Assembly (NCBI GenBank): GCA_024138025.1
Contig: JAMXBD010000428.1
Coordinates: 434,001-498,000, forward strand
Direction: 5' to 3'
DNA: 64,000 bases
Origin: Combretum micranthum
Taxonomy: Eukaryota > Streptophyta > Magnoliopsida > Myrtales > Combretaceae
The notes below the pieces were generated by a model. It was not told where the DNA came from. It searched no databases and saw only the letters and a list, made by a program, of their open reading frames with translations. The translations under genes were made by a program, and so were the position numbers. This document shows positions 1-14,500 of this stretch, piece by piece. Numbering within the stretch: the first letter of the stretch is position 1; each line of letters opens with the position of its first letter.

Positions 1-2390
1 GAAAGAGAAGATTTAAGTTTGTGCATAAGTGGCAAGATCCTCATAAGAACCAAAAAATTGATATTAACACTCTAAATCAAACATTGTTTATTTTGATTGA
101 TAGGTTTTTGCTTTTGCTAAATTGAATTGCTTAGTAAATATTGTATTTCCTTTTATCTCTTTGTTTTAAACCTTATGCCCAAGATTCTTGTTAAGGACCC
201 GTGGAAAATTACAATTGATAGTTAAATTATATAATACTAGTTTTTAAATATTAGATAAGTGGTTAGGTAGTTAGGTACAATCTAGATAAAATACCCATTA
301 TTATAGAAGGAGCCCATTTATTCAATAAGACAATCAAGAATTTATACAATTCTCTTAGGTTTCCTCATTTTAAATGGTGAAAGCTTTGTGGAGGCTACCT
401 GGTTTCAAAGAAAAGGGTTTTGGATTTTCATTTCAACTTAATGTATGTTTCGATCCACTAGACTAGGAGAAGGTGATAAAGGAATGCAAAGTGGCACTTA
501 AGTTAGAGCTAGAAAGGGCACACGCTCTGTGGCCGTTATATAAATAAAAAATGAAAAAGAAAAATTCAATTTGTTTAGCTGATGTAGTGGAATGAGACGA
601 AATGTTGAATAAAATGCAAAATAATAGTTTTTAATTTGCTTTATTATACTTAGCATGGTTCAAGTAACAAATTAGAAAATTATTTGAAAACCGTGGTCTA
701 GTCATTTGATAAAGTTGGTTCTAAGTTTTTTGTTCCATAACTTGACTAATGCACTAGAATTTTATAGGTATATTGTAAAAATATACAGCAAAAACCCTTG
801 AATAGTTATTTTTTATCCATAAAAACAAATATAATTCCTTATTTTGTCACAACAACAATTTTATGGAATAGTTGTGCTATAAATTGAAATGGTAACAGCA
901 TTATAAGTAAGGAATGACTAATGACTATCTCATTCCACTGTTTTGAAGTCAAAACAAACATGCTATTAGTGTGTTGTTATTTATTAACTTATTATATGGG
1001 CATAATTTAGTAACTTATTCCAATAGAGATGCAATGAAATCTAGTTTGGCCCACCTTTTTAAAATCTAAACCGAACCCAATAACCCTAGTGCAAAATATC
1101 CGTAGAATATCTTAACACGTGCCTAAAACCCATATGATTTCTACTAATAAATTTTCTCATCCAAAATTTAAAATTTTGTATAAACTTTAAATCCTCTAAT
1201 GCATTTTGTATTTATATGTCAAGAACAAAAAACGGATAAATTATAGTAATTTAAAATAATAAGGTTAAGCAAAGCGTAATAAAATTTTTATTGTGGTTAC
1301 TTTAACTAATTAAAATTTCGTTGTTTGACTGTTTCTTCACAAAATATTCTTCGATGTATCCTCAAAGTCACAGATCTTTGTTAAATAAAATAGGTTATAT
1401 CTCTTAGTAATGAAGATATAATAATAAAAGTATTAAATATAAGAAAATAAGAATTACTTTGTCAATACAAATAGAAAATATAGATCCGGGGCACTTTGAA
1501 TTTAATGCTTTGGTTAAATCTACAATGTTTATACATGATGAAAAGTTCAAGAAGAAATGACCAATAAAAAGAAAGTATGGTATAAATCCGGAGCATACCT
1601 TGAATTGAAAGGTTGATATTGATGATGTGGATGGAGAGCCATTGAGGATCGATGATTGTTTTTAAAAATTCTAATTTTATTTCTAGCCCTACTCTACATT
1701 TACTTAGTGATTAATATATATATATATATATATAAGAGAAATTCTATGGTTCCGTTGTTAATTTTGACGGGATCTGTACTGTTGATTATTTAATAGGTTA
1801 CGCCATACCTAAATATGATCAAATCACTAAAAGAATTAATATTTTAATTACTATATTTATTTTAACAGTTAGATAATCCACGGGACAGAAGCTCTAATTA
1901 GTAATTAGGTTTAGGTATTATTCACAAAGACCATAATTGCTAGTATTTACTCGATCCTTATTATCTAGATCGTCCATATTAAGTAAGACTAATCAATTAA
2001 TAACAAACTTAATCATCAATCACAATTTACACTTCATAAGTTTAAAATAAATAATAATATAATATGATATAATATAATCCAATTGAAGAACACCAAGATT
2101 TTGAAACCTCACTAAAAATTTTTATGTATTTGCTTTGAAAAAATAATTCAATGGATTTATTGAAAACGTGATTTCAATATATTTTAGGTATCCTATTGTT
2201 GGATTTTTTTTATTAAGTTTTGGATTGTTGGATTTTTAAAATTTTTTCCTAAACCTTACTCTATCTAAAAAATTTTATTATCTTTTTTTTAATGATTTTT
2301 TCCCTTAAGCATACTCTTATCTTTAAAAAAAAAAAAAAAATTAGAGGAGGTATGAAAACGGTCTAAACAGACATTTGGACCAAATCATAT
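1..2390. other. AT-rich intergenic DNA upstream of the tRNA-editing gene
   Basis: I see no coding region, tRNA or recognisable transposon protein here. The stretch is AT-rich, with a TA microsatellite at about 1711-1733 and a poly(A) tract near 2325-2340. A block at about 1740-1900 has weakly complementary ends and could be a decayed MITE, but no target duplication was found. Confidence 0.6.
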
Positions 2391-2412
2391 GGCCCGACAT
2401 TGGCCCAACCAC
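2391..2412 (+). promoter_or_regulatory. Two GGCCC site-II-like promoter elements
   Basis: Two GGCCC cores, one of them within TTGGCCCAA (TGGGCC on the other strand), lie about 100 bp before the start codon of the downstream gene. TGGGCY site-II elements are typical of TCP-bound promoters of plant housekeeping and translation genes, which suits a tRNA-editing enzyme. No convincing TATA box is seen between here and the ATG. The assignment rests on motif and position only. Confidence 0.4.
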
Positions 2413-2504
2413 ATGTTAAACCGATAGAATAGAGTATCGATCCAGCAGTGCTTTGCGTTGTGACGCCGATTTTCTCTGCTCATCAGATCCTTCCCATCAT
2501 AGCT

Positions 2505-5500
2505 ATGGGTTTTACCAAAGAGCAATTGCTTGCTCGTTTACAGGTTTCTCTTTTCAATTTCATTTCCTATGAAAATTTTTTTCCCATTTGTCTCTACGAC
2601 ATTTTCGTGTGATTAGTTAGGTTTGGGATTTTCTGCTAGACTTCTCATTGGCTATGCCCAATTCGAAAGTAATGACGAATTGTCCTAATTTTTTTTTCTT
2701 TTTTTCAAATGTTACATTTGATTGACTGAATGCGGGAAAGGAATAGCAATTCTTTATTTCATGACGGTATATATATATATATATATATTTTTTTTTTTTC
2801 TGTTTAAAATGTTGTATTTAGGCAGTAATAGTTATTCTAAAGGAGAATGATAATCCTACTCTAGTGTCCCAAATGCAACGTTAATGTTTGTCCTAAGATT
2901 TTTAATTTATGGCGATAAATATAGTATGGTAGTAATTAGAAAGTCAAGGTAATTACTAGTTTGCATATGTTTACTGGTAAGTGTGGTGGAACGTGACAGT
3001 GTGATGACTAGCTGCTGGCAGTGATGATTTACTTAGATGGAAAACCTGTCGATGTAAATGAGGGAAAAACAACCTCTTGCACTACACATTTCGAAGAATT
3101 CTGAGTTGCTATGTCATCAGAGTATCTATGCTATTGCTGCTCTTGCATTAATTGGCTTATCTGTTGCGATTACCATCTTCCCTTGTTTTCTAGGAACTTC
3201 AAATCGAGTTTAAGCGGTATGACCATCCGGTTGTTTTAACAGTTGAAGCTCAGGTGAGTAAATGTGAAATGAAATTATATTGTTGTTTGATATGTATCTT
3301 TATTTCCATGAATGCTTGGAGATAAGTATTTAAAGAGGGCCATGTCTATCTGCAGGCAAAACATGTTGGACATGTAGATGGTGCTCTTAGCAAGAACTTA
3401 TTTTTGAAGGTATGGTGGGGTGGATCTTTTTTTGTGTGTATAGTAAATATGGGAACTAAATATCAAGGAAGAGTAAAGTTAGGTTCTTTTAATTGCTGGC
3501 CCTTTCACTATTGATTGTTGGCATGATTGAATTGATGTACTTATATTGTAGAACTTTTAAATTCAGAATGATTAGGATAGGTCCCCATAGGGTTGGCTTC
3601 TTGTGGTTGGGACCTATTCTTGGACGAGATGTACGCCATGATACTGAGGATTGATTTACCCGATGTTGTGACAACATGTCTTGTAAGTGTAGTAAAAAAT
3701 CAGAAGTATTATGTGTTGTCAAGGAAGCAGTGAAAAATTTATAAGTCATCGATCTAAGTTTTAGAGCCAACTTCCCTCTTATAAAAGGGTTATTTCTGTC
3801 AGCCACAATTTATCATATGTTGAGAATTTTGGGTTTTGGGGTGGGGGGACTGGTGTTGGCATTACAGAGTAGAAGAATTTACATGCCTTACAAATTTCAA
3901 AATTTAGCCTGTGATGTTAATCATTTATCAGTTCAGTTATCACACTTAATTCTGTTTGCAGGACAAGAAACAAAGATTCTATATTGTCTCTGCTCTTACA
4001 GATACTAAGGTAGATCTGAAAGGTATAGTGATTCTGACCATAAATCTTATCACGCATCCCAAAACTTAGTAATCACTGTTGTCTGAAGTAGTAGATACCT
4101 AATGCTATGTTGATTCATTTGGTGCATGGTCCACGCTTAATCAGCTGATTCATTGGATATCAATCCAGTGCATTCCCATTATTGTTTTGGAATATGTGAT
4201 TCCAAGCTCTTTTGGGAAGGCACTAAGCCTGATGCTACTTCAACCATGTAATAAATATGATTAGCTTTGTCTATGCCACAGAGCAGCTTATTTGCACTCT
4301 CCTTGTTTGTTTGCTTATTTTTCTCTCCTTTTGATATTCTCTATCCCCATTGCTTTCTATCAGCTTTACATATAAATTTCTTCTGTTATATCAACATACA
4401 TGTACTGTCTCGATGTAATTTTATTGGGTGCTTGTTTGAGTCATTTATGGCTTTCAACTTTGGCAGTTTTGGCACAACGGTTAGGTTTGGGGAAGGGTGG
4501 TGTTAGAATGGCACCAGAAGAAGCATTAGGTGAGATACTTCAGGTTGGTATTAGCCTTCTAAAAGGTCATTCTTCATTGCTTCTTCTTGTATCACATAGT
4601 GGATGAGTGCTACCAAAAATGACATTTAGTATGAATGAATTATCAACCTGACGAGCTCTTAATAGAAAGCTGTTTTGTTTAAGGCAGAGATAATTGAAGA
4701 TAGATTATTCAATCTTAGCTGTTTGGAACTCATTCCCTAATCTTTTCTGCGTGTTTTCTATGTGTTCAAGGTTCCTCTAGGATGTGTTACTCCTTTTGCT
4801 TTGGTAAATGAATCCGCACGGTATGCATTACTTTTCTTGTTGAATCAGATCTTTAACAATACTTTATGATGCTTTTATTTTTACTTTTTTTTCCCCCTTT
4901 CCTCTTTAGCTTAGATGCTTCTGCTGTTTTTGCTTCCTAATTTTTACCTTCATGATGTTATTGATCATCGTCTCTCCATTCATCAGCAATGCTCAATTGA
5001 TTATTTTCTTGCAGGCATAGCAGTATCACACCACACTTTTAATATCCTTTCCATTCTCATCACCTCAAATTTGTTCAGCTGAGGAGGATGGGGATCCCTT
5101 ATCCTCTAATTAGTTATTTTGGGATTAAAGTGAAAATTAGATGTGCACAGCATCTATCAATTACTGGCTTTTTGTTTTAATCTTTATAGACTGGATTTAG
5201 TTCCAATGGAAAGCAATTGTAAAGCAAAGTGTTTCTTGGAGTCAAATAAATGACCAGGTGGAGCCAAGTCGTGCCACTTGCACTCTATCTTTTGCTTGTT
5301 TGTTTCATTTATTGATTTATATACCTATTTGTTTTCTGGGTCTTTGATAGCATTGGTCACTTAATCGTAATTGTTTTGGTTATAGCTATATTTAGCAACA
5401 TTACTAGCTCTTGCAAATTCGGAACTAGATATGAAATGCTTTTAGAAGCAAAATTCAGACTGCTGCATACAATCTAAAGTCTGGTTGATTGCTAGGTAGG

Positions 5501-8500
5501 TTTAAATATATTATAGCTAGTGCAATGTACATAAATCAAATAAGCACAGATTTAAGTGGAGGGCATTATGACAGAGTAGACAAAATCAATTTCAAGAAAT
5601 TTAGCTTGAGCAAGTTTTGAAATAGGCTTGCATCCAAAATTTATACGACTATTTCTCTGTGGGCAAAATATTTTAGTGATCAACAGCTTTCAGATCTCAC
5701 AGGAAAAACAACATCAATTTGAAGTATATAATTATATGTACGGTCGTCAGCTATGTGGTCTAATGGTAGTGTCTGTACTCTTATAGTCTTATTCACAGGT
5801 TGGGATCCACTGGCAATGGCACCTGTGATAAAAAAGGGAAAAAAAAAATGTAAAATTTGGCCTTGGTTTTAGTGGGTTCTCTTTCCATATATATTTAGTA
5901 TGATGTGTAAATGAGATTTTGGGTTCAAATTCTCACGTCCTAATTCATATCCTTTTTCTTGTAAGTACTTATCTTTCTTTTTAATTTGACATGATGATTC
6001 TTGCTACATGTAAATGTTCACATTCAAGGAAGTGTTGAAGTAGATATACCTACAATTTAAGCTTTCAGGGAATTGGTGATGGTTTCACTTTCATTCTACC
6101 ATAGTGATATTTTATTAAGATGAATAGTGTCTCACTGAGCCTAGAATAAAGGTCTGATGATTTGCTCCATATCACTGTTAATCAAAGAAATGGAAATGAG
6201 ATTACTTCCTTGGATATGTGTGGTTATGTTGTGTTGCTTGATCATACTGAGATCATCTGCAATCAAACAATTTTACTTGAAATTTTCACTGGTTGTGTAA
6301 TCCTTACAACGTTGTGCTATTATTGTTCGCTTATAAAGCCAAAGATTTATGATACTGATAGACATTTGCCAAGGCTCCTTAGTCCCTGTTTTGACTTTTT
6401 TTTTTTTTTTTTTTTCCATTAGGCATACCATATTAGAGCATTTTTATGGTGGCTCTCATTATGATACATCTTTAGTTTGAACTTTTTAGTATGTGCATGA
6501 TGCAGTTATCTTCCTGTTTTAAGCAACACTACATTTTCATATCACTAGTAATATTACCTTTTGATACGTGTTCTACAGCAGCAATTTATGTGGTAGTTGA
6601 TTGAAAATAATAGAACTTTTTATCTGATTATGCCATATTACTAATTTGGTTGTATTATAATTAAGAAGACAAAAGCAAGCACCTTTTGAATTGCCTTATA
6701 TCTAACTATGTTGTGCTTATTTTCATTACCCTATATTGCATGAAGACATGTCACACTGTTGCTGGATCGGGGTTTTAAGTCTCAAGAGAGCTGCATCTTT
6801 CACCCTCTCTCCAATGACATATCCATATGTAAGCATGGTGCTTTGTATGATTTTTTATCCTTTTTTATTGTTTGACTTATAATAATCCTGCAATATGATT
6901 TTGCATAATCATCTTTTTCACGTCAAATATTACTTCTCTTTCTTTATAGATGTTCCTTGATACATGTGCTTTCATGAAAGCATTCATATTTTTTATTTTC
7001 TTACAACTAATTTGCAAGAATTTTAGTACCCTATTAGATTGAGAGCTCTTACATACAAGAAGCCTAATTGTTTTGGAAGAGCCAACCTTTATTTTAAGTT
7101 AGATAAACTTATGAGTTAGTTAGATTTTAAGGTTGCTTTTGATAGAGTTAGAGCACCTAAAAAATAGTGATTGATCTAATTTGCTTATTCTTAGCCCAAA
7201 TTTTTAATTGCCTAACTAAATTTCCCACACCAAGTTCGAGGTCTTTGTATCAATCTGTTCAATGGTTTCCGTAGACGACAAACTCCCACTTAGCAATAAA
7301 TTCAATTGGTTGCTCCATATACACTTCCTCCTGCAAATCTCTCTGTAAGAAAGCATTCTTAATATCAAGCTGATATAGAAGCCAACAATTGGTAGTTTGG
7401 ATGGAGATAAATAAGCCAACGGCAATCAACTTAACTGCAAGAGAAAATGTGTGAATAACAATTCTTATATCAATGAAAATCTGACTTTACATTCAAGAAA
7501 AGCTGATTGTGCTAATCATATCGAACTAACTTATGACATGGTATAAGCAAGTACGGGTAATTGTTTGCCTAACTGCTGTCTTCATTATTTCATTGGGAGA
7601 AAGCATTTGAGAAGTAGCCTTTCCCCTTTGGAGACAATGCATGTTGAGAAGTGTCTCTCTATTTGCTTTTTAACAAAAAAACTTGCAACTTTTGTTTCAG
7701 CTATATTTTTAGAACCTCCTATAGAACAAGTTAACAATTTCTCAAGGAAGCATGCAGCTTTTGCTTTTATTGAGGAGACCACAATGCATGAAGGAGAGCT
7801 AAGCAAAGTACTCATCACTATGGGGCCACCTGCATTTCAACTTACAAAAGAATTCCAGAAATAACTTTTACTAAAAATTCCTGATGGGAACTATTATTAC
7901 ACTATGGGGCCACCTGTTTTGCCTGATAATTTAGGTGTTGCCCCATGATGACCTAACCCAAAGCAGTCATATTTGCTCCTCTTTTATTTATTTTTTATAA
8001 TTTCACGCTTGACACCTCATATTTGAAACACATCAAAGATTTTTAAACCAGTCGGAAACTTCGTGAATTGATGTCTATATAATTATATTTTCATTGGTTT
8101 TGCATAGTTATAAATCATTCTTCTTTTTGCCCCCATGCAATTGTTTGAACCACTCTTACCTAGTTGTCATAAGCACCGTTAAAATAGATTTATCTTTCTT
8201 AAACATTTTATAAGCATGGCTTACATATATAAATATATATAAGTTAGGGAACTTCACGGCGGAGTATGCTATGAAAAGTTAGTTAACCACTTGGCAGTAC
8301 AAGCTATAAACAGATGAATTGAAGCCAACGGTATTGAGCATCAATTTAGTAATAGAATCTTATTTTGTTATAGCTTGGTCATTGTGAGCGATCGTTTGGT
8401 CCGAGAATGGTGAACTACCAAATATTAAAAGGCAACCCCGAGTGGGGATTACTTTGGTTGGCCGTTTTCTTGGCAAGAACATTTCTTTTCCTATTGTTGA

Positions 8501-11500
8501 CAAGATTGCTTATGCTTTGTGGGACCAATATGGTTTGTGCAAAGTATTGAGCAATGAGAAGAGCACGTTTCTATTCAAATTTGGTGATGGCGAACAAGTT
8601 ATAAGGATTTTTGAAACTTCTTGGTATTTTGTTGATCGTTACCTTATTCTTCAACAATAGGAAATGGGAATGTCTTTACCAAGCGGCGATTTCCATTCTA
8701 TACCTGTTTGGGTTAAGCTTTGGAATATACCTATAGAATTTTCCCATATGCACAGTATTGGTTATTTTGCAAGTCGTCTTGGAAAACCTTTATTGCAAGT
8801 CGTCTTGGAAAACTTTTAGTAGTTGACTCCTTTACAGCTCGACGAGATAAAGTGAGCTTTGCTCATGTTTGTGTTGAGATGGGTGCTAATAGTGATTTTC
8901 TAAACACAATTTGTGTTAAATGTGTTGATGGAATAAAGATTCCCATGGAGGTTGAATACAAATGGAAGCCTTTGAGCGGTTCTAAATATGGGGTTTTTGG
9001 GCATTCTATCACTATTTGTCCTGCAAAGATAGCGAGACATGCACATGATTCTGATGATGTACATGTGGCTCTCTTTGCTAAAATGGCTATAGAGGATAAA
9101 GAGGTTAAGGAGGCTGTAATATCTTAAGATCTCTCTACCCCATCTGCTTCTTTTCTGAACTGGGTCGAATATGTGCCACTAAACTTGTCTCTAAAGAGCA
9201 TGGAGAAGCTTTTGGCTCTATAACTGTCTTTGATAGTGTTGAGAGTTTGGGTGAGGTGTCTAGTGTTAAGGAACGTTCAGAGCTAGACTCTCCTTTTGAT
9301 ATGACATTAGCTTATTTGCTTGATGGCATCAAGTTTGCTGGCCCTAACTCGAAAGTTCAAATCAAGAGTCTCACGTGCCAATGTTTGTTGTTTTGATAAG
9401 GTGATTTTTTTCTTTTTTTGTATCTTTTGTATCTTCACTTTTTTTAATTGGGAAAAAAAAAACATTGAAATTACCCAAAAAAACTCCGGGTGGGGAATTG
9501 GGAGAGAAATTTGAAACTCTTTTTGCACATTGTAATAAGGTAGATGTAGGGAGAACTTATGACTAGATTGTATTGAATTTTTCCTCTAGTCAGGGCTGCT
9601 CACATCGATTCTACATTCAAGCATCAAGTTTCACTTGAAAAATCAAGATTCAAGTAAGTTTTATGTGAGCTCAATTGAGTTAGAATTTCTAAGCTCGAAC
9701 AAACTTGTTTCAGCTCATTTATTTAGAAAAGAGAAAATAAATAAAAAGTCAAGTTAAATATATAGAACCTCCAACTTGACTCAAATTCATGTAAAATTGA
9801 GGTGCTTTATTGGATTGCCAAGATTTTTGAGTTGAATAATTGGAGGTTTGGGTCTACTTGATATGATACTTGTGTAGCTCGGCCTTTAACTTCACTTAGG
9901 TATAGTTGAATCAAACTCAATAAGTTGAGCAAACCTCTAGTGACTTGCAAGATAGCTATCCTCATTTATGCCCTTATTTGTCATTGTAAATTTCAATGTT
10001 ATTCCTCTAAATCATCAGTCTAGTCTGTCTTGAGATATATTTGCCGTATATTTTGGCTAATATATGATGAATCTAGCCTAGATTTGAATTTTCAAATCTA
10101 GTGGATCCTTTCAGAGAACTAAGCATTAGTACAGTTGTTGTGTCTTAATCTTCCTTCTTAAGGACTTGAAATAATCTATTATTTGAGAATTTCCATAATA
10201 GGCTTCGCCAACACTGTCTCAAGGGTCTGTTTGGTTAGCTTTTACTGATAGATATATACTTTTTAAAATTTTTTTAACAAATTGTTTATCTAGAAATAGA
10301 TACAAACAAAAAAAGTCGGTAGTTTTCATGAAAACATTAAATAGACTAACTATAAATAAAATATAAATGCAAATTAGATACATTTACACATATGGTTGTA
10401 ATACAAATGAAAAACAGGCCATCTGAACAAACCTTCAATGAGAAGTACTACCATATTGTGAAAGGTTTTATCTTCCTGCATATGCTTTGGGAAATAAAAC
10501 CCTCATTGCAACCTACTTGCAAAATCTTTTGGTTATCAAAGGCTTTTGTATGTTGGCTTCATTAAAATCCACATGATTATCCATTGGGATTCTTACACCA
10601 TATTACTGAAAATTAGAAAAGAAAAAAAAGGTTATGGGATGTCTCTTGCCTTAAGAGGCTCTTGACTTATTGCTTCATGGAGCAGTAGTGCTAAATATTG
10701 TTAAGATATGTATAAATGTCAGCTGTTATATTCTGGAATTGGGAGGAGTTGCTGTGATATTGGGAGTAGCTTGATTACAAGCCCTTGGAGATGGTGGATT
10801 GGAATTCAACGACAATAAAGATTCAGCATCATTTTTTACTTCAGGGGGGGAAAAAATCCAGCATCACTCTTAGATCTTTACTAAAGATAGATGATTGAGA
10901 TGGATATAACTTACTGTGGCAAACTGATGTGCATTTCTTTACTGTTGAAAAGGCATGAATAGCACCACGAGTGGCTAAGACGTTAGAGGATTTTGTGGAT
11001 GTTTTAAAGAGAAAAGTGGCTTGCCTCCTTTTAGGTTTATTGATCACCGAATTCCTTTGAAAGGAGTCAAGACTAATCAATCAATGCCCATATAGATAAG
11101 CACAATGAGAAAAGTGGCATGCCTTCTTCTAGGTGTACTAATCACCAAATTCATTTTAGTGGAGTAGACCGATCGTTCTATGCCCATATAAATATGCGCA
11201 AGTTCAAAAGGATGAGATTGATTGTTTGGGGAAGAAACGCTTAGTGCTGGGATCATATGAGCTAGTTCAAGCTCCTTTTCAAGCCTCCTTATATTGGTGA
11301 AAAAGAAAGATGGCTTTGGGGGATTGTGTAAATTATAAGGCATCAAATGCGGCTATGATTCTCGACAAATACCCAATGCCAGTGATAAGTGAAATATTGG
11401 ATGAGTTGCTTGAGGCAAATATTTTCTTTGAGTTTGATCTAAGAGTGCGTTGTCATCAAATTCAGGTTTCTCCCAAAGACTTATCCCAAACCGCATTTGA

Positions 11501-14500
11501 ACTGTTAAGGGCACTATAAATTTTTTCTAATGCCCTTAGCTTAACAAATGCCCCCGACACCTTCCAAGCAAACATGAACAAATTTTGGCTTCATTTGTGA
11601 AGCTTTGTGTTAATATTTTTTGATCATATTCTCATTTACAGTGTGAAATTAGACCAGCACTTGGTCATTTGCAAACTATTCTAGATTTGAGGCTGCATCA
11701 GTTTAGTTCAAATAAAAGAAAGTGTTTTGGGTTGCGTATCCTTGAAACATTTGGGACATATAATTTCAGCCGAAGGAGTTGGAACGAACCCTGACAAGGT
11801 CAAAAGTGTGCTTGAGTGGCCAATACCAACATCCATAAAAGATGTTCATGGTTTACTTGGACTGTTTGGTTGCTACAGAAAATTTCTAAGGGATTATGGA
11901 AAATTAGCATGGCCATTAACTGCATTATTGAAGAAGAATGCATTTGAGTGGACTAATGAAGCCTTGGGAGTTGTTTTGAGCACTGCAATCTACACTTCTA
12001 AGTGTTCTAGTTTTGTCCATGGTAGATTTTACCTTGTATTCGTTATTGAGTGTGATGCTTCGGGGACCAGTTTTGGTGTAGTTCTGGTGCAAAATCATCA
12101 TTCCACTACTTACTATAGTGAGGCTTTATCTGATAAAAGTCTCGTGCAATCTATGCAATATGCACGATCTACATGTGGAAAGGAACTGATGGCTTTTTTC
12201 TTGTCCATAAAACTTACCAGCCATATCTTCTTATACTAAAACTTATAATACACATACTTTAAAAAAATCTATCGCTTATTGAACCGAAAAATTTCTACTC
12301 CAAATCAATAACATTAGTTGGCTAAGCACCTTTGATGTGAGTTTGAAATTTCGTATAGAAGTGGGGAGAATTGAGCTGTTGATGCTCTTTTGTGTGAGTT
12401 TGAAGAAGTTGAGCTAGTTGGTATTTTAGTCCAGTTTAGACAAACTTAGAAGCTATACAGAAATATGTGTTGAAGGATTCTTTACTATCTTCTAAAATTT
12501 AGTTGTTGCAATAAGGAAAGAGGTTGGTCAGGGTTTTCACTTCGTTAATGATATTCTTTAGTTTTTTTGGGTTCAATTGTTCTTTCATGAGCTCCATTGA
12601 ACACCATTGGGTGGTTATGCTGGGTATGTAAAAACTTATCGTTGGTTAGCTTTCAATCTACATTGGATTGAAATGAGATGCAACATGGCCAAATTTGTGG
12701 CTTCCCGTGCTGCGTGTCAGTGGAATAAAGTGCAACATTTATCTCCAGCAAACCGTGGGAGGATATTTCGATTGGCTCCATCACTGGGTTTTCATGCTCT
12801 TTGTGGTGTGATGTTGTGTGTTTGTGTTAGTAAATTGATTTTCGAAATATGCTCACTTCCTTCTATTGATCCTTATTCAACAAAGCCTGTGGCTGAAGTC
12901 TTCATGCAAGAGATTGTCTGCATGAATTCCCATGAACTATCGTTAATGATTATGATCCATTGTTTGTAAGTGCATTTTGGAGAGAGTTGTTTAGTTTGCA
13001 AGGGACTCAATTGCATTTTAGTGCAACTTTATCACCCTGAGACCAATGGTAGATGGAGGTTTTAGATAGGAGTTTGGAGTGTTGTCTTTTGATTTGCTTC
13101 CGGAAATCCTCATTCATGGGCTGTTTGGATAAGTTGGGTTGAGTTTTCTTGTATTACATCATTCCATTCATTTGCTGCAATGACTCCACTGGAAGTCCTT
13201 TTTGTTTATCTATTTGTCAGGTGAACTACTGAATCCTACTTTAAGGGCTACATTACAGTCTGGAGATGACATGTTGATTCATTTGTGTGCTAATCTTTAG
13301 AAAGCTCAGTTGCGAAATTTTACCCTTGCTAATAAACGCTGCTGTGATAAGGTTTATCAAGTTAGAGAGTGGGTATTCCTCTAATTATGGCCAATGTTGC
13401 TGGTGAAAGCGAGTGCCAAGTCCTGTCCTAAGCTAGCTACACCTTTTAATGGGCCTTCCCAAATAGTTGGAAGGGTGGGAAATGTGGCCTACAAGCTATT
13501 GCTACTTGGGGAGAGTTGTATACATCTGTTTTTTAATGTCTTTCTTTTGAAGAGATCTCATGAATCATGCCCATGATTTACCTACTGATCTTTAAGCTGA
13601 GGATGCTGTTGCTGGTCAGTATCCAATTAAAGTTTTGGGTTAATGTATTGAGCTAAGAGGTTGGAAGGGACTTTGTTTGGGGTAGGAGCATTGATATGAC
13701 CTTGAGAATTCATAAACCCATGCTAAGAGTCTACTGAAGAAGCATGGTGCTTGTGGTGTTGTAGTTGTGTGGTGTGGTGTTTTGTGTTATCTTGTGACAT
13801 AGTGTGATGTGGAGTACTGCTGTGTTAATGTTGTGGTGTTGTGTTGTGTTGTGCTGTCCTGATATGTGTTTGTCAGTTCGCTGAACGTGTGTTTGTTTGA
13901 TGTTTATGTGTGCCTCGGTCAATGCTAACATGTACAAATTAGTTGGGAGTGAGTAAGAAGTCAGGAAGAAAGGAAAGTATAGTTCTGAAATTTAAACAAA
14001 GAAGAGATTTTTCTAGCAGCTCATCTTTAGTCAAGGTAAGTCCTAATTTTACATTGTTGACTTTATTACCCGTGGCTACAGTAAAAATCTTTATTTATTA
14101 TTCCTTAATTTATTTATATATTTATTAATTTTTTATATTTAGTTACTTTAAGCTGCTCGTGAGCTGCTTGGTCACAACTTGCTTTAAGCTTATCTTGACT
14201 TGAGTATGATTTGTAAATGAGTGAGTTTGCACTTAAAAGTAGGGCTTATTTACAGAAATAAGTTGAGGTCTGTAATTTTCAAATTTAGTAAAAGCTTTAC
14301 TTGTCTTGAGATCAATAATCTTTTAAATGAGCCGAGTTCGAGCTTTCAAATGATTGGCTCAACTTTGCTTAGCTAATTTGTAGCCCTGCTCATCAGTTCA
14401 ATCTATGGTCGACTTGTTAGTGAACTCTTAGAACTTCTCTATGATCAAACCCCACTTCAAGATATTGTCTAGGGTTGGCATGGGGTGAAAGGGTTAGGCT

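Larger units (their letters stand above)
9594..14388. mobile_element. Possible decayed hAT-type element ends enclosing the gypsy remnant
   Basis: The sequence starting at 9594 (CAGGGCTGCTCAC) and the reverse complement of the sequence ending at about 14388 (CAGGGCTACAAATTAG) share the CAGGGCT terminus seen in some hAT elements, and both subterminal regions are rich in AGCTCGA-type words. The flanking 8-mers do not match, so a single element is not proven. The ends could belong to two separate MITEs. Confidence 0.3.

Noticed and set aside
1740..1910. MITE with complementary ends
   Set aside because: Only weak complementarity was seen and no target duplication could be defined.
3489..3806. 105-codon minus-strand ORF
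   Set aside because: It lies within intron 3 of the plus-strand tRNA-editing gene, has no family signature and no support from splice structure.
5742..5830. Functional tRNA gene
   Set aside because: The A- and B-box words are present, but the acceptor and anticodon stems do not pair, and an A-rich tail follows. A SINE head fits better.
7565..7864. 99-codon plus-strand ORF in intron 7 with a reasonably mixed composition
   Set aside because: I recognised no domain, and the exon junction 6828/15554 is in phase without it. It may be a fragment of an old repeat, but there is no support for a gene.
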